In this document: piece by piece, positions 49,795 through 59,197 of the stretch
Numbering within the stretch: the stretch's first letter is position 1
How the letters are laid out: every line of letters begins with the position of its first letter
Assembly: GCA_027485645.1 (NCBI GenBank)
Contig: JAIXQR010000001.1
Coordinates: forward strand, 124,001-188,000
From: a bacterium
GTDB lineage: Bacteria > Armatimonadota > Fimbriimonadia > Fimbriimonadales > Fimbriimonadaceae
Direction: 5' to 3'
DNA: 64,000 nt
Made by a program: the position numbers and the translations under genes
The notes under the pieces: model-generated
What the model was told of the DNA's origin: nothing
The model's input: only the letters and a program-made list of their open reading frames with translations
The model's database searches: none

Positions 49795-50904
49795 ATGAGA
49801 GCGATTGTTTTAGTGCTCGACGGTTGTGGCGCCGGTGCCGCGCCGGATGCTACGGAGTTTGGAGATCGAGAGCCAGCGGCAACGATTCACCATGTTTGGG
49901 AAGCCACCGGCGGCTTTCACGCTCCGAATTTGGCAAAGGTTGGGTTCTTGGCCGCTTGTGGCATTGGCCCATTTGACCTCGCCGACATTGGAAAGCCGCA
50001 CTCTTACGCGCGGTTACAGCCTATGAGTAAGGGGGGTAAGGACAGCGTTGTCGGCCATTGGGAGATGATGGGAATTGAACTTGATCATGCGTTTCCCACT
50101 TTTCCCCACGGTTTTCCACCGGCACTGATTCAAGAGTTTGAAGCTCGTATCGGTCGTACGGTCATCGGAAACCGACCTGCTTCAGGAACGCAAATCATCC
50201 AAGAGCTTGCAGAGACGCACGCTGCTAGTGGTTCACCGATCGTTTACACCAGCGCCGATAGCGTTTTCCAAGTTGCAGCTAACGAAGCGGTGATTCCGGT
50301 TGAGGAGCTTTACGGAATTTGTGAAACGGCAAGAGAGCTCTGCCGCGGGGAGTTCGAAGTTCAGCGTGTGATAGCGCGCCCGTTTGTAGGCGCGAACGGC
50401 AAGTACGAACGAACCGAACGTCGGCGCGATTATCCGCTCGTGCCGCCGCACAACCTGATTGATGACCTCGGCAACGTGTACGGAATTGGCGTCGTGCCGG
50501 AACTGTTTGGACATCGGGGCTTCCAAGCGATTCCGCGAACGCAGTCCAACGCCGAGCATGAGAAGCTGCTGTTTACGGCGTTGGAGTCGGATGCCAAGTT
50601 CATCTTTGCCAACTTCGAAGACTTCGATATGCGCTACGGGCATCGAAATGATGTGCCGGGCTTTGCCCGTTGTCTTGAGGCATTTGACCACACCCTTGGA
50701 CGACTACTTGGCGCACTTAAGGAAGATGATCTCTTAATTCTTACGGCAGATCATGGTAATGATCCTACGACGGTATCTACCGATCACAGTCGGGAGTACG
50801 TTCCGTGCGTGGCGGTCGGCCCGCATGTGCCGTTTTCGGGGGACATTTCCGGTTTTCGACACGTAGGGAAGTTGGTTTCTCAACACCTTCTGCCAACAAT
50901 CTGA
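49795..50904 (+). CDS. deoB: Phosphopentomutase with Ser at the phospho-acceptor position
   Basis: 369 aa. Interconverts ribose (or deoxyribose) 1- and 5-phosphates in nucleoside salvage; alkaline-phosphatase superfamily. The metal ligands are in place: VLVLDGCG (Asp9), ILTADHGNDP and STDHSREYVP. FARPFVG-like ARPFVGANG and YTSADSVFQVAA are DeoB segments. The conserved GKDTxxGHWE motif, whose Thr is phosphorylated (Thr85 in the B. cereus enzyme), reads GKDSVVGHWE here, giving Ser84. Ser can serve as nucleophile in this superfamily, so activity is likely retained. Confidence 0.92.
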   Translation: MRAIVLVLDGCGAGAAPDATEFGDREPAATIHHVWEATGGFHAPNLAKVGFLAACGIGPFDLADIGKPHSYARLQPMSKGGKDSVVGHWEMMGIELDHAFPTFPHGFPPALIQEFEARIGRTVIGNRPASGTQIIQELAETHAASGSPIVYTSADSVFQVAANEAVIPVEELYGICETARELCRGEFEVQRVIARPFVGANGKYERTERRRDYPLVPPHNLIDDLGNVYGIGVVPELFGHRGFQAIPRTQSNAEHEKLLFTALESDAKFIFANFEDFDMRYGHRNDVPGFARCLEAFDHTLGRLLGALKEDDLLILTADHGNDPTTVSTDHSREYVPCVAVGPHVPFSGDISGFRHVGKLVSQHLLPTI

Positions 50905-50968
50905 AGAGACCGTATCTGTCTTAAGGGTTCCTGCTGAACACTTTTGGCAGAAGTGGGGTCCGCTAGTT

Positions 50969-53900
50969 ATGATCACGTCTCAAAGTCCAAATGTCCTTCC
51001 GAGGGATAAAGCGGGTTTTGACGCGTGGCTCAAAGAGTTCAGCCAGACCCGTAAACCGAGTGAATCCGGGATTCAAAGCCTTGAGCTTGCCGCCCTACAT
51101 GCGGAGGCGATGGGGCACCACGAAGGACGGGGCCGGGCGCTGGTGGAGTTGGGCAAACTCCACCGAGAGATTTCGGACCCCGTTCGATCTATTCCGATCC
51201 TCAAGCAAGCCATCGGCGTTTTCACTTCGCTGAATGACAGTCATGGCAGGGCAGAAGCGCTTGTCGAACTCGGGCGAACTTACAACATGCAGTCGGAAAG
51301 CGCGGAAGCGCTAACGGCGTACGAGTCCGCGCTTTCGATGTTGACCCCTACGGCCGACATCGATCTCATCCGTCGCATCGAGATTGGTATTGCGCTTATT
51401 TTCATCCTAAACGATGAGGTCGATGAGGCCCAAAGGATGTTGGAATCGGCGCTGGGAAGAGCGCGATTACTTCAGGATCGAACGAAGATTGCCACCGCGC
51501 TGAACAATCTTGCCTACGTTCACCTAAAGAAGAAGCATCCGGAAGGCGCGCTCCAAGCGATTCGGGAAGCCATTGAAGTTCACGATCCGAGCTCTCCCGT
51601 CAGCTTCGAGTCGACGTTGTGGCATAGCTACGGCGAGACTTTGCTGGAGATGGGGCGGTATGAAGAAGCGGCAGAAACGCTTCAGAAAGCTCTCCAGAAG
51701 TGCATTAAGTCTCAAGATGCAAACGGGGAAGCCCTTTGCAAAACGGACTATATTCGCTGCCAAATCGCTTTGGGCCAAGCGAATACCGAGATGGTCCAGA
51801 TGTTGGAGGACGCATCGCTGATTGCGGAGCGAATCAACAGCGATCGCATCCGCCAGCGAATCCTAGATACCGAATCCAAGCTGTTTGAGGCGCTTGGGGA
51901 GTACCAGAAAGCTTTGCTGAAGCAGCAAGAGGCGCGTGGCCTTGAGCAGCATACGAACGAATTTCACCTTCGCCGGCGCTTGGCCATTTGGAACAAGCGG
52001 TTTGAGCAGTTCAAAGAAGAAGCGAGAGAAGACCAAGACCGTTTCTTGCGAGAGCTGACTTCAAGCGTTCCGGGTGTGCTATTCCGCTGGCGGCGCATGC
52101 CCAGCGGCTTGGAAGAATATCTTTACGTTTCTCCTCGCTCGGTGGACGTGCTCGAACTTTCGCCGGAGCAATTGGGAGAGAATCCACGTTCGCTCAAATT
52201 CCATCCCGAGGATTATCCACGGTACGAAGCGGCCCTAGAAGAAGCGATGCGGGGCGCGCTTAACCTGAGCGTTGAGTGCCGTTACATCCTTCCGAGCGGT
52301 CGAACGGTATGGGTCCGAACCGACGCCCGTATCGCTTTTGAAAGTAGCGGTGCGTTAATTCTGCAAGGAATTCTGACCGACGTCACCCGGGAAAGGGCAA
52401 CCCGGGATGCACTTCGTCAGACCCAAGCTCGATTCCACGAAGCGATTGAAGCAGGCTTTGACGGATTTATCTTGCTGGAACCGGTATGGAACGCATCCGG
52501 TGATTTGGCGGATATGGCGATTGCGGAAATCAACCGTCGCGGTGCCGAAATGGTGGCGGCGGAAGGCAATCTTAAGCCTGGTCAGCTGATTCGAAAGCAC
52601 CTTACGCGAGACTTTTGGAAACGAAGTCGTGAGTACTTCAAGAAGGTTCTGGAGACTGGCCGACCACATGCCGAAGAAGGCACTTTGCCGCTTTCGACCT
52701 TCCAGCCGGAGTGGGCAGAGTTCCAGCTTTACCGAGTTGGAAATGCGGTAGCGCTCGTTATTCGCGATGCCACGGTGCGGCACCGCTTGCTCTCTGCCCT
52801 CCGGCAGAGTGAAGAGCGATGGCAGATGGCTATTGAAGGAAGCCAGGACGGAATCTGGGACCATGACCTGGTTGCCGTCTGGTCTTACGCTTCGGACCGG
52901 TGGTTTGAGATGTTCGGCGTGGAACGAAACGAGGATCTTGTTCCACACGAAATGTTGATGGATCGAGTGCATCCAGATGATCGCGAGCGGTACCTAACGG
53001 CTTACGAATCTCACTTGCAGAACAAGAGCCCGATTTACACCTCGGAATTCCGTGTCCGGCACGACGACGGATCGTACCGTTGGCTCATGGCCCGTGGCAA
53101 AGCCACCCGCGATGCGAAGGGTGCCGCGATTCGTTTTGTTGGTACCCACACGGATATTACAGATTCCATGCGCGTTCAAAGGTTGTTACAAGCAACGGCG
53201 AACGCTAACCGGAAACTTTTGAGCCCGGAATCCGTCGATTCTGTCCTCAGCGATATTGCCACCGAGATCGCTGAATCGCTGGAAATGAAGGGGGTCAGCA
53301 TGTACCGGATTGAAGGTTCGGAGAATGGTGCATGCGAGCCGCACTGGCTGTTCGGTAGCCCGGATGCCATGAAGGCCGAGGACGGTATCCGCGTGATTTC
53401 GAGCATCGACTCGGAAAACAAGCATCGGATTGTGAACGGCGAAATTGCGATGGTGTCTGAGATCGCTCCAGGTTCACCCGAGATGCTTGCGCTTCTTCGC
53501 GAGTTGGACGTGAAGAAGCTGAAGGGCGTTCCGGTCGTTTCTAACAAGGTCGTTTGGGGCGTGATGGTGTTCGAAGATCGCAGTTCTGCTCGACCGCTTG
53601 GTAATGCAGAAATTTCGCTGCTCCAGTCCGCGGCGACGTCGATCGGGCTTGCCGTCGAGCAACAGCGAAGCCGCGAGATGATCCTCGAAAAGGCGCGGCA
53701 ACTTCAGGAAGCCTTGGATACTGCCGAGCAATTGGCGATTGCGGCGACGGCTGCGAACAAGGCGAAGAGTGACTTTGTCGCGAACATGAGCCATGAAGTT
53801 CGCACGCCGATGAACGGCGTCTTGGGCCTCATCGACTTGCTCATCGAAACCGGACTGACCAGCAAGCAGATGAAGTACGCGCTTGGTATTCGGCATTCCG

Positions 53901-54898
53901 GAGACGCACTGCTTACGATTATCAACGACATTCTCGACTTCTCGAAGATCGAAGCCGGGAAGTTGACCATTGAGCAAGTTGAGTTCCAGCCGAGCAAGGT
54001 TGCGAAGGAGGTCGTTGGCCTCATGGAACCTGAGTCGATTCATCGCGGAATTGCGCTGAAGTTCGAAGCTTCGGAACCGACGCAGGGCACTTGGCTCGGT
54101 GACCCGGTCCGGTTCCGACAGATTCTCACAAACCTGCTCGGTAACGCGATGAAGTTCACCGAACATGGCCAGGTTTCGGTCGTGCTCCGAAAGATCGAAG
54201 GCAATCTCGTACTTCGCGTTCAGGACACCGGTATCGGTATTCCAGAGGATCGCCTTGAGCAGATCTTCGATAGCTTTAACCAGGGCGATAACTCGACCAC
54301 CCGTGTTTACGGCGGTACGGGGCTTGGTTTGACGATTACCAAGCGCCTGGTTGACCTGATGGACGGAAACATTTCTGTCCGCAGCAACATCGGGCACGGC
54401 ACGGTCTTCACCGTTTCGTTGCCATTGGTCGAAGTTAAGTCGCCCGAAGCTCAGAAGGTGAAAGAGCCAGCCATTTGGGGTGGCGATCTGGGGTCGATTT
54501 GCGTGTTGGTTTGCGAAGACAACCCGATCAACGAGCTGATGTTGACGCACATTCTGGACACGGCGGGCGCTCAATACGTGACGGTTCGAGATGGAGCGGC
54601 GGCGATAAAAGCAGCAACGTCGCGACGGTTTGATGTGATTTTGATGGACGTCCAGATGCCGCAAGTCGATGGTCTGACGGCAGCGCGAGCCATCCGTGAG
54701 TACGAAGCGGACAAGGGGTACCGGACGCCAATTATCGCGGTCACGGCGGGCGCTACTCCGAAGGATCTGCAGGAGATTTTGGACTCGGGCATGGACGATC
54801 GGGTGAGCAAGCCTTATCGCCCCGACAAGATTCGGGAGATCATGGTGCACTACCTCAACGAACGTGACGGCGCGGCATCTGACCCACCCGCTGGATAG
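50969..54898 (+). CDS. Large hybrid sensor kinase: TPR, three PAS, GAF, HisKA, HATPase, receiver
   Basis: 1309 aa, no transmembrane segment. Residues ~1-345 are TPR repeats (GRALVELGKLHREISDPV, YGETLLEMGRYEEAAETLQK). PAS domains follow at ~365-480 (YILPSGRTVWVRTDARI), a degenerate one at ~485-600, and ~615-735 (DDRERYLTAYE, FRVRHDDGSYRWLM). Then a GAF domain (~745-905), HisKA with His942 in NMSHEVRTPMNG, and HATPase_c with NLLGNAMKFTE, QDTGIGIP and YGGTGLGLTI. The receiver domain carries phospho-acceptor Asp1227 in ILMDVQMPQ. There is no output domain, so phosphate is probably relayed to another protein. The XRE-cupin regulator 44 bp downstream may be in the same unit. Confidence 0.92.
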   Translation: MITSQSPNVLPRDKAGFDAWLKEFSQTRKPSESGIQSLELAALHAEAMGHHEGRGRALVELGKLHREISDPVRSIPILKQAIGVFTSLNDSHGRAEALVELGRTYNMQSESAEALTAYESALSMLTPTADIDLIRRIEIGIALIFILNDEVDEAQRMLESALGRARLLQDRTKIATALNNLAYVHLKKKHPEGALQAIREAIEVHDPSSPVSFESTLWHSYGETLLEMGRYEEAAETLQKALQKCIKSQDANGEALCKTDYIRCQIALGQANTEMVQMLEDASLIAERINSDRIRQRILDTESKLFEALGEYQKALLKQQEARGLEQHTNEFHLRRRLAIWNKRFEQFKEEAREDQDRFLRELTSSVPGVLFRWRRMPSGLEEYLYVSPRSVDVLELSPEQLGENPRSLKFHPEDYPRYEAALEEAMRGALNLSVECRYILPSGRTVWVRTDARIAFESSGALILQGILTDVTRERATRDALRQTQARFHEAIEAGFDGFILLEPVWNASGDLADMAIAEINRRGAEMVAAEGNLKPGQLIRKHLTRDFWKRSREYFKKVLETGRPHAEEGTLPLSTFQPEWAEFQLYRVGNAVALVIRDATVRHRLLSALRQSEERWQMAIEGSQDGIWDHDLVAVWSYASDRWFEMFGVERNEDLVPHEMLMDRVHPDDRERYLTAYESHLQNKSPIYTSEFRVRHDDGSYRWLMARGKATRDAKGAAIRFVGTHTDITDSMRVQRLLQATANANRKLLSPESVDSVLSDIATEIAESLEMKGVSMYRIEGSENGACEPHWLFGSPDAMKAEDGIRVISSIDSENKHRIVNGEIAMVSEIAPGSPEMLALLRELDVKKLKGVPVVSNKVVWGVMVFEDRSSARPLGNAEISLLQSAATSIGLAVEQQRSREMILEKARQLQEALDTAEQLAIAATAANKAKSDFVANMSHEVRTPMNGVLGLIDLLIETGLTSKQMKYALGIRHSGDALLTIINDILDFSKIEAGKLTIEQVEFQPSKVAKEVVGLMEPESIHRGIALKFEASEPTQGTWLGDPVRFRQILTNLLGNAMKFTEHGQVSVVLRKIEGNLVLRVQDTGIGIPEDRLEQIFDSFNQGDNSTTRVYGGTGLGLTITKRLVDLMDGNISVRSNIGHGTVFTVSLPLVEVKSPEAQKVKEPAIWGGDLGSICVLVCEDNPINELMLTHILDTAGAQYVTVRDGAAAIKAATSRRFDVILMDVQMPQVDGLTAARAIREYEADKGYRTPIIAVTAGATPKDLQEILDSGMDDRVSKPYRPDKIREIMVHYLNERDGAASDPPAG

Positions 54899-54942
54899 TT
54901 CTGCCGTCATTTTGCGCTTGGTACTCGTAATCAGTAGCGAAG

Positions 54943-55683
54943 ATGCCAGTCATTAGCTGGACAGGGGTTACCGATATTGAGTCTGCGGCCAAGCTTGTTG
55001 GTCCGCGGCTGCGCCAATTGCGCACGAACCGAGGTCTCACGATTCGCGAATTGGCCGAGCGGGCTGGCGTCAGCAAAAACACCGTTCTGAAGATTGAGCA
55101 GGGCGAGCCGATCGCGGAAAATCTCCTTACGCGGATCTGCAACAAGTTGCAGACGATTTTGCCCAACCTTCTTACCGCGCCGGAGGAAGTGGAGAATGCG
55201 ATTATCTGCGTCCATCGCAACGATCCAGCCAAGTGGCACATTGCCTTCCGCCGAATGCGAGCCCCGAAGGGGATCAAAGATTTTGACCAGGTGGCGGACC
55301 CGGGTGAGCGACGCCGTTTGGGATCGGTCGGGTTTGTATCTGGTTTCGTGCACACGCATGATGCCGCGCTTCCGAACGGGAGACTTCAGGCAGCTACTTT
55401 GGACCTGTTCGGCGATCAGGAAGAGCCAGGGTTCAGGCACAGCGGCGAAGAATTCATTTACTGTATGTCCGGGATTTTGAAGCTGACAGTTGCGGATGAG
55501 ACCTACATGCTGTACCCAGGCGATTCCGCGATGTTCGATTCGAGCTATCGCCACCGCTATGAGTCGGGTCAGCCGCTAGATTCGACGGAAGTTACGCGGG
55601 CGCTGATGGTTTGGTACGAAGGCAACGAACAGGCCTTTTCGATCCGCCCAGATGAGGAGTGCGAGAACGATCCTCACGAATAA
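54943..55683 (+). CDS. XRE-family HTH regulator with C-terminal cupin domain
   Basis: 246 aa. The HTH (about 20-75) reads LVGPRLRQLRTNRGLTIRELAERAGVSKNT, ending ILKIEQGE-like VLKIEQGEP. The cupin sensor domain lies in the C-terminal half (FRHSGEEFIYCMSGILKLTV, YMLYPGDSAMFDSSYRHRY) and contains the His/Glu metal-type pattern. Such proteins regulate small-molecule catabolism by binding a ligand in the cupin barrel. It lies between the hybrid kinase and the HAF-repeat protein; targets unknown. Confidence 0.88.
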   Translation: MPVISWTGVTDIESAAKLVGPRLRQLRTNRGLTIRELAERAGVSKNTVLKIEQGEPIAENLLTRICNKLQTILPNLLTAPEEVENAIICVHRNDPAKWHIAFRRMRAPKGIKDFDQVADPGERRRLGSVGFVSGFVHTHDAALPNGRLQAATLDLFGDQEEPGFRHSGEEFIYCMSGILKLTVADETYMLYPGDSAMFDSSYRHRYESGQPLDSTEVTRALMVWYEGNEQAFSIRPDEECENDPHE

Positions 55684-55710
55684 TGGGACAATGCCGATTT
55701 TCTGTCCCAT
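55683..55710 (+). terminator. Hairpin overlapping the XRE-cupin stop codon
   Basis: ATGGGACA, 12-nt loop, TGTCCCAT (8-bp stem) immediately after the stop codon. The T-run lies in the loop, not after the stem, so it is a weak terminator candidate. The rest of the gap to 55798 contains GGGAGAACTCCC and a clear AAAGGAAAAG ribosome-binding site for the next gene. Confidence 0.3.
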
Positions 55711-55798
55711 GTTGAAGTCCCGATGATGTTTAGGGGTGCAGATTTTGCGGTTTTTTCGATGTAGAACTCTGGCGTAGGGAGAACTCCCAAAGGAAAAG

Positions 55799-57385
55799 AT
55801 GAAACAGCAATCGCAACTCGTTGCCCTCATATCAATTTTTACGCTTAGCCACACTGCCGTGGCTCAAGTGAAGTTCAACGCTCTTCCAGACTTTGGATTC
55901 GGCGGTGTTGCTTATGACGCCAATGAAGCCGGGACGATCGTAGGTCTCGCCGTTATTGACGCAAGTCACCGGCTCGAACCAGCGGTTTGGAACAGCAAGG
56001 TGGCCGCCCCAACGACTTTGCCAACCCAAGGGTTCGGCGGATTTGCGACTGCAGTTAGCGAAAGCGGAATTGTTGTTGGCAGTCGGTACGTGGAAGCAGG
56101 CTCTGGTACTGTGCCAGTTCTCTGGCTAAACGGAAAGTACCAAGAACTGGAAACGCTAGGTGAGGGCGGCGGAGCTCTCGACGTTAACGACGCCGGTCAG
56201 GTTGTTGGCTACGTGAATGCTCAGGGCGGCACCTTGCCCGCCATTTGGGAAGGCGGAAAGCTGAGCGTTTTGCCAACTTTGCCAATCGGCGCGGCAGGCG
56301 ACATCCTCAACGGTTCGGCGAACAGCATCAATGCTCTCGGCCATGTGGTTGGATCGGTGGAGGTTGCCTTTGGATCCGACTCACTCGCCCTCAAATGGGT
56401 GAACAAGGCGGTCAGCCGAACGGGGCTCAGCGAATGGATCGAGACACGCGGTGTTCGCGTCAACGCCGCCGGGGACACTTTGATCAACGGGTACTTCGGA
56501 CCAAACGGAAGCTCCGCCTTGGCGACCTTCTCGGCTTCCGGTCAGCCAACCACGCTTCCGCTGCCTTCTGAGTACGCGACCCTTTGGGGAACCGGCTTGT
56601 CGTCGAACGGAGTGGTCGTCGGTTTCTACGGCGATGCGATTGCTGGGCAGTTTGCGCTTCGACCAATTGCCTACCGAAACGGAGTCATCGAGCCACTTGA
56701 GCTTCCACAGGGTGCGATGTGGGCATTCCCGCTGAACATCACAGACGAAGGAACGGCCGTTGGGTACATCTCGGACGGCGTCACCGGAAGTTCGACCGCA
56801 GGCTACTGGAGCCTTGGTGGCAGCGAGGTCATCACTCTGACTCCGAGCAGTGGTCTTCCCGGAACGGAAGTCGTGTTCAGCGCAACCGTGCGACGTGGAA
56901 CGGCAACCGTTGCGGGCCGCCGAGTTCAGTTCCAGGTCAACCGAAAGGACATTGGAGAGGGCACGTCGAGCACGACGGGCAAAGCGAAGATCAAGTATGT
57001 GATTCCCGCCGATGCGGTTCCAGGGACTCGAGAAGTCATGGCCAGCCTTGGTGGCGGCAGATACTCGCTTGCTCCGCTCACGATCAACTGGGTGAGCACC
57101 ACGGTGGCCGCGCACTCCACTTCGGGTCCAAAGAACGCACAGGTGAACATCACCGGAACGCTCTTGAACTCCACCACCAAGCAGCCAATCGCTGGTCAGG
57201 TCGTGAGATTTGTCCACAACGGCAAAACCTACGCTGCTCGAACGACGGCAACGGGTGCTTACTCGATTCCGTTTACCGTGCCAGCCACGGCGGTCAGCGG
57301 CACAACGCTAGCGATCGAGGTTAAGTACAACGGCAACGTGAACCACAAGTCCGCCGCCGCTAAAGCGTCGATTCGGGTGAATTAA
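55799..57385 (+). CDS. Exported HAF-repeat protein with C-terminal Ig-like domains
   Basis: 528 aa. A signal peptide (LVALISIFTLSHTAVAQ) is followed to ~residue 330 by repeats of the HAF type: GGVAYDANEAGTIVGLAV, GFATAVSESGIVVGSRYV, GGALDVNDAGQVVGYVNA and INALGHVVGSVEV. Each pairs an 'N/S-x-x-G-x-V-V-G' motif with a Trp/Leu-rich strand, as in beta-propeller-like surface proteins. Two Ig-like modules finish it (VITLTPSSGLPGTEVVFSAT, then SGPKNAQVNITGTLLNS). A good ribosome-binding site supports the start. Likely an extracellular binding protein. The 3' end overlaps the convergent dehydrogenase gene by 26 bp. Confidence 0.8.
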   Translation: MKQQSQLVALISIFTLSHTAVAQVKFNALPDFGFGGVAYDANEAGTIVGLAVIDASHRLEPAVWNSKVAAPTTLPTQGFGGFATAVSESGIVVGSRYVEAGSGTVPVLWLNGKYQELETLGEGGGALDVNDAGQVVGYVNAQGGTLPAIWEGGKLSVLPTLPIGAAGDILNGSANSINALGHVVGSVEVAFGSDSLALKWVNKAVSRTGLSEWIETRGVRVNAAGDTLINGYFGPNGSSALATFSASGQPTTLPLPSEYATLWGTGLSSNGVVVGFYGDAIAGQFALRPIAYRNGVIEPLELPQGAMWAFPLNITDEGTAVGYISDGVTGSSTAGYWSLGGSEVITLTPSSGLPGTEVVFSATVRRGTATVAGRRVQFQVNRKDIGEGTSSTTGKAKIKYVIPADAVPGTREVMASLGGGRYSLAPLTINWVSTTVAAHSTSGPKNAQVNITGTLLNSTTKQPIAGQVVRFVHNGKTYAARTTATGAYSIPFTVPATAVSGTTLAIEVKYNGNVNHKSAAAKASIRVN

Positions 57386-58436
57386 GCCCACCAAGTACCT
57401 TCGGGGTTCCGAGCATCACGCTTGGAACCCCGACTCTTGTTTCTGGACTTACAAAAACGCGGAGGTGACTCCGAGAGTTAGCGGCTTCGATTGCCTCATT
57501 GATTTCCAACAACGAGAAGACTGGCCCGAGTTCGAACGGTCTTGGGAATCGCGCCTGAAATGAGGGCGCGGTTTGAAGTGCCGTCTCTAGGAAAATCGGA
57601 TGGTAGTTATGGAAGCCGCGAATGGTCCAGCACCGGCGGATGATGTCCTCGGCAGACAGGCCCAGGTGTGATTCTGGGTGCACTAGCCCGGCGAGTCGCA
57701 GTTCTCCGCCAGGGCGTAACAATGGATAGGTGCACTGTAGAAGTTCTGAGGAACCTGCAGCCTCGACAATTAGACCAACCGCATCGGTGGTTGAACTCAA
57801 AAGTTTGAACCCAGCCGACAATGCCGTGCGGAGCCGATCATCGGACCTTTCAAGAATTTCGACCTCCCAGCCGATGGATTCCAAAAGGTGTGCGCAATAC
57901 AGCCCGAGGAGGCCCGCACCTAAGACTAGTGCCCTCTCGGGCTTCGGAAGATCTGCAGTCAGCTGACACGCCGTTGCGAGGGCGCAGTTGGCGGTTGCTG
58001 CGAGTTGGGGGTGCAGCTTGCTTGGGACGGGCTGGATCATTGTTCCCTTTTGCAAGAGAATATGAGTGGCATACGTGCCGCTTGGCCCGGGCCCATCGTG
58101 GCCGTACTTTCGGACGTTTTGGCACTTTTGGGGCAGATCGTAAGCGTCACACGCTGGACAAGTTCCGCAGATGTCAACGAGGCTCCAAGTGACGCGATCG
58201 CCAATACGGACCGTGTCGCGAGAGGACTGCAAAACTCGACCCACTCCTTCATGTCCCATCGAGGTGTGGATCCTTTCTGAGCGAGTCCCGCTCAATGTGT
58301 GCAAGTCGCTACCGCAGATGGCAGCAAGCTCAATATTGACAAGAACTTCGCCATCGCCCAACTGGCTGGGTATCGGTACCTCGGTCAGTCGAAGCGGGTG
58401 TAGCGGACCCATAAATTGAGCGCAGATTCCCGTCAT
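57360..58436 (-). CDS. Zinc dehydrogenase of the phosphonate-associated (HpnZ/TIGR03366-like) type
   Basis: 358 aa. The catalytic zinc site is in AAICGSDLHTLSG and MGHEGVGRV. The structural zinc loop DICGTCPACDAYDLPQKC has the four cysteines, and the nucleotide motif is VLGAGLLGLYCAHLL. It resembles the proposed phosphonate-catabolism alcohol dehydrogenase group, and it is the last gene of the phn transporter unit, overlapping the second phnE by 4 bp. The reaction is not established. The C-terminal ~25 residues (from RVGVPSVMLG) are encoded by a strong hairpin that probably terminates the opposing HAF gene. Confidence 0.82.
   Translation of the reverse strand: MTGICAQFMGPLHPLRLTEVPIPSQLGDGEVLVNIELAAICGSDLHTLSGTRSERIHTSMGHEGVGRVLQSSRDTVRIGDRVTWSLVDICGTCPACDAYDLPQKCQNVRKYGHDGPGPSGTYATHILLQKGTMIQPVPSKLHPQLAATANCALATACQLTADLPKPERALVLGAGLLGLYCAHLLESIGWEVEILERSDDRLRTALSAGFKLLSSTTDAVGLIVEAAGSSELLQCTYPLLRPGGELRLAGLVHPESHLGLSAEDIIRRCWTIRGFHNYHPIFLETALQTAPSFQARFPRPFELGPVFSLLEINEAIEAANSRSHLRVFVSPETRVGVPSVMLGTPKVLGGLNSPESTL
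57401..57433 (+). terminator. Terminator-like hairpin inside the opposing gene's 3' end
   Basis: TCGGGGTTCCGAGC, loop ATCAC, then GCTTGGAACCCCGA: a 14-bp stem with one G-T pair, followed by CTCTTGTTTCT. It starts 15 bp after the HAF gene stop on the plus strand and lies within the coding sequence of the minus-strand dehydrogenase. Confidence 0.55.
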
Positions 58437-59197
58437 TGCAACCTCCGCTGAATCTGGTTCGAGATGACGTCTACGACGAGGATGAGGCCGACGATGAGCA
58501 CCATTACTGTGGCGGCTCGACCGGTGTTGAAAGTTCGAAGACTCGTGAGCAGATCGACGCCGATGCCGCCCGCGCCGACTACTCCGAGGGTGGTTGCGAC
58601 GCGGATGTTACGATCGGCGATGTATAGGGTCGTGCTCGCGAACTCGCGGCCGATGCTGGGCCATGCGGCGAAGCGGATGACTTGGAACCGGGTTGCGCCG
58701 CAGGCGCGGACACCTTCGTAGGTGCCTTCGGGCACCCGCTCCATCGCATCCGCAAGCGACTTTGCGACGAAGCCGGTGCTATGGATTCCGATCGCCAGTG
58801 CTCCAGCCATTGGACCGAGGCCGATGCCCTGGGTGAAAAGCAGCGCGATCAGGGCGTCTGGCAGGGCTCGGAACACATTAAGCAGCTCACGCGAGCCGCG
58901 AAATGCCAAGCGGTTCGGCGCCAAGTTTCGGGCGGCGAAGATCGTGAGAGGAACGGCGAGAAGGAGGTTGATGATGGTTCCCCAAACTCCGACGACCAGC
59001 GTCTCGCCAAGTCGGCCCATGAGGCGCGGGAGGTCTTGCCAGTCCGGTTGTGAGTAGCGACTGAGCGCTGGCCCGCCTTCGTTTAGGATGGAGTTGAGGG
59101 TCCCGAGATTCAGGCCCAAACTGGCGGAGCCGAGAACTCCCGCCAAGCAGACAAGCCCGGTGATCCACCAAACGTTGGACTTCGGGCGGGACTTCAA
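58433..59197 (-). CDS. phnE: Phosphonate/phosphite ABC transporter permease (second)
   Basis: 254 aa from TTG at 59197, which overlaps the upstream phnE stop (TTGA) and has GGAGG 5 nt ahead; the longer frame to 59452 is an Arg/Pro-rich shadow. Membrane segments are VWWITGLVCLAGVLGSASL, GETLVVGVWGTIINLLLAVPL, DALIALLFTQGIGLGPMAG and a C-terminal VMVLIVGLILVVDVI. The permease-ABC contact loop is seen in EGVRACGATRFQVIRFAAWP. It forms a heterodimeric permease with the other PhnE. Confidence 0.9.
   Translation of the reverse strand: MKSRPKSNVWWITGLVCLAGVLGSASLGLNLGTLNSILNEGGPALSRYSQPDWQDLPRLMGRLGETLVVGVWGTIINLLLAVPLTIFAARNLAPNRLAFRGSRELLNVFRALPDALIALLFTQGIGLGPMAGALAIGIHSTGFVAKSLADAMERVPEGTYEGVRACGATRFQVIRFAAWPSIGREFASTTLYIADRNIRVATTLGVVGAGGIGVDLLTSLRTFNTGRAATVMVLIVGLILVVDVISNQIQRRLQ

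Noticed and set aside
53474-54910. 478-codon open frame on the minus strand within the hybrid kinase
   Set aside because: Antisense to HisKA/HATPase/receiver coding sequence; Arg/His-rich, no motif, third-position bias belongs to the kinase.
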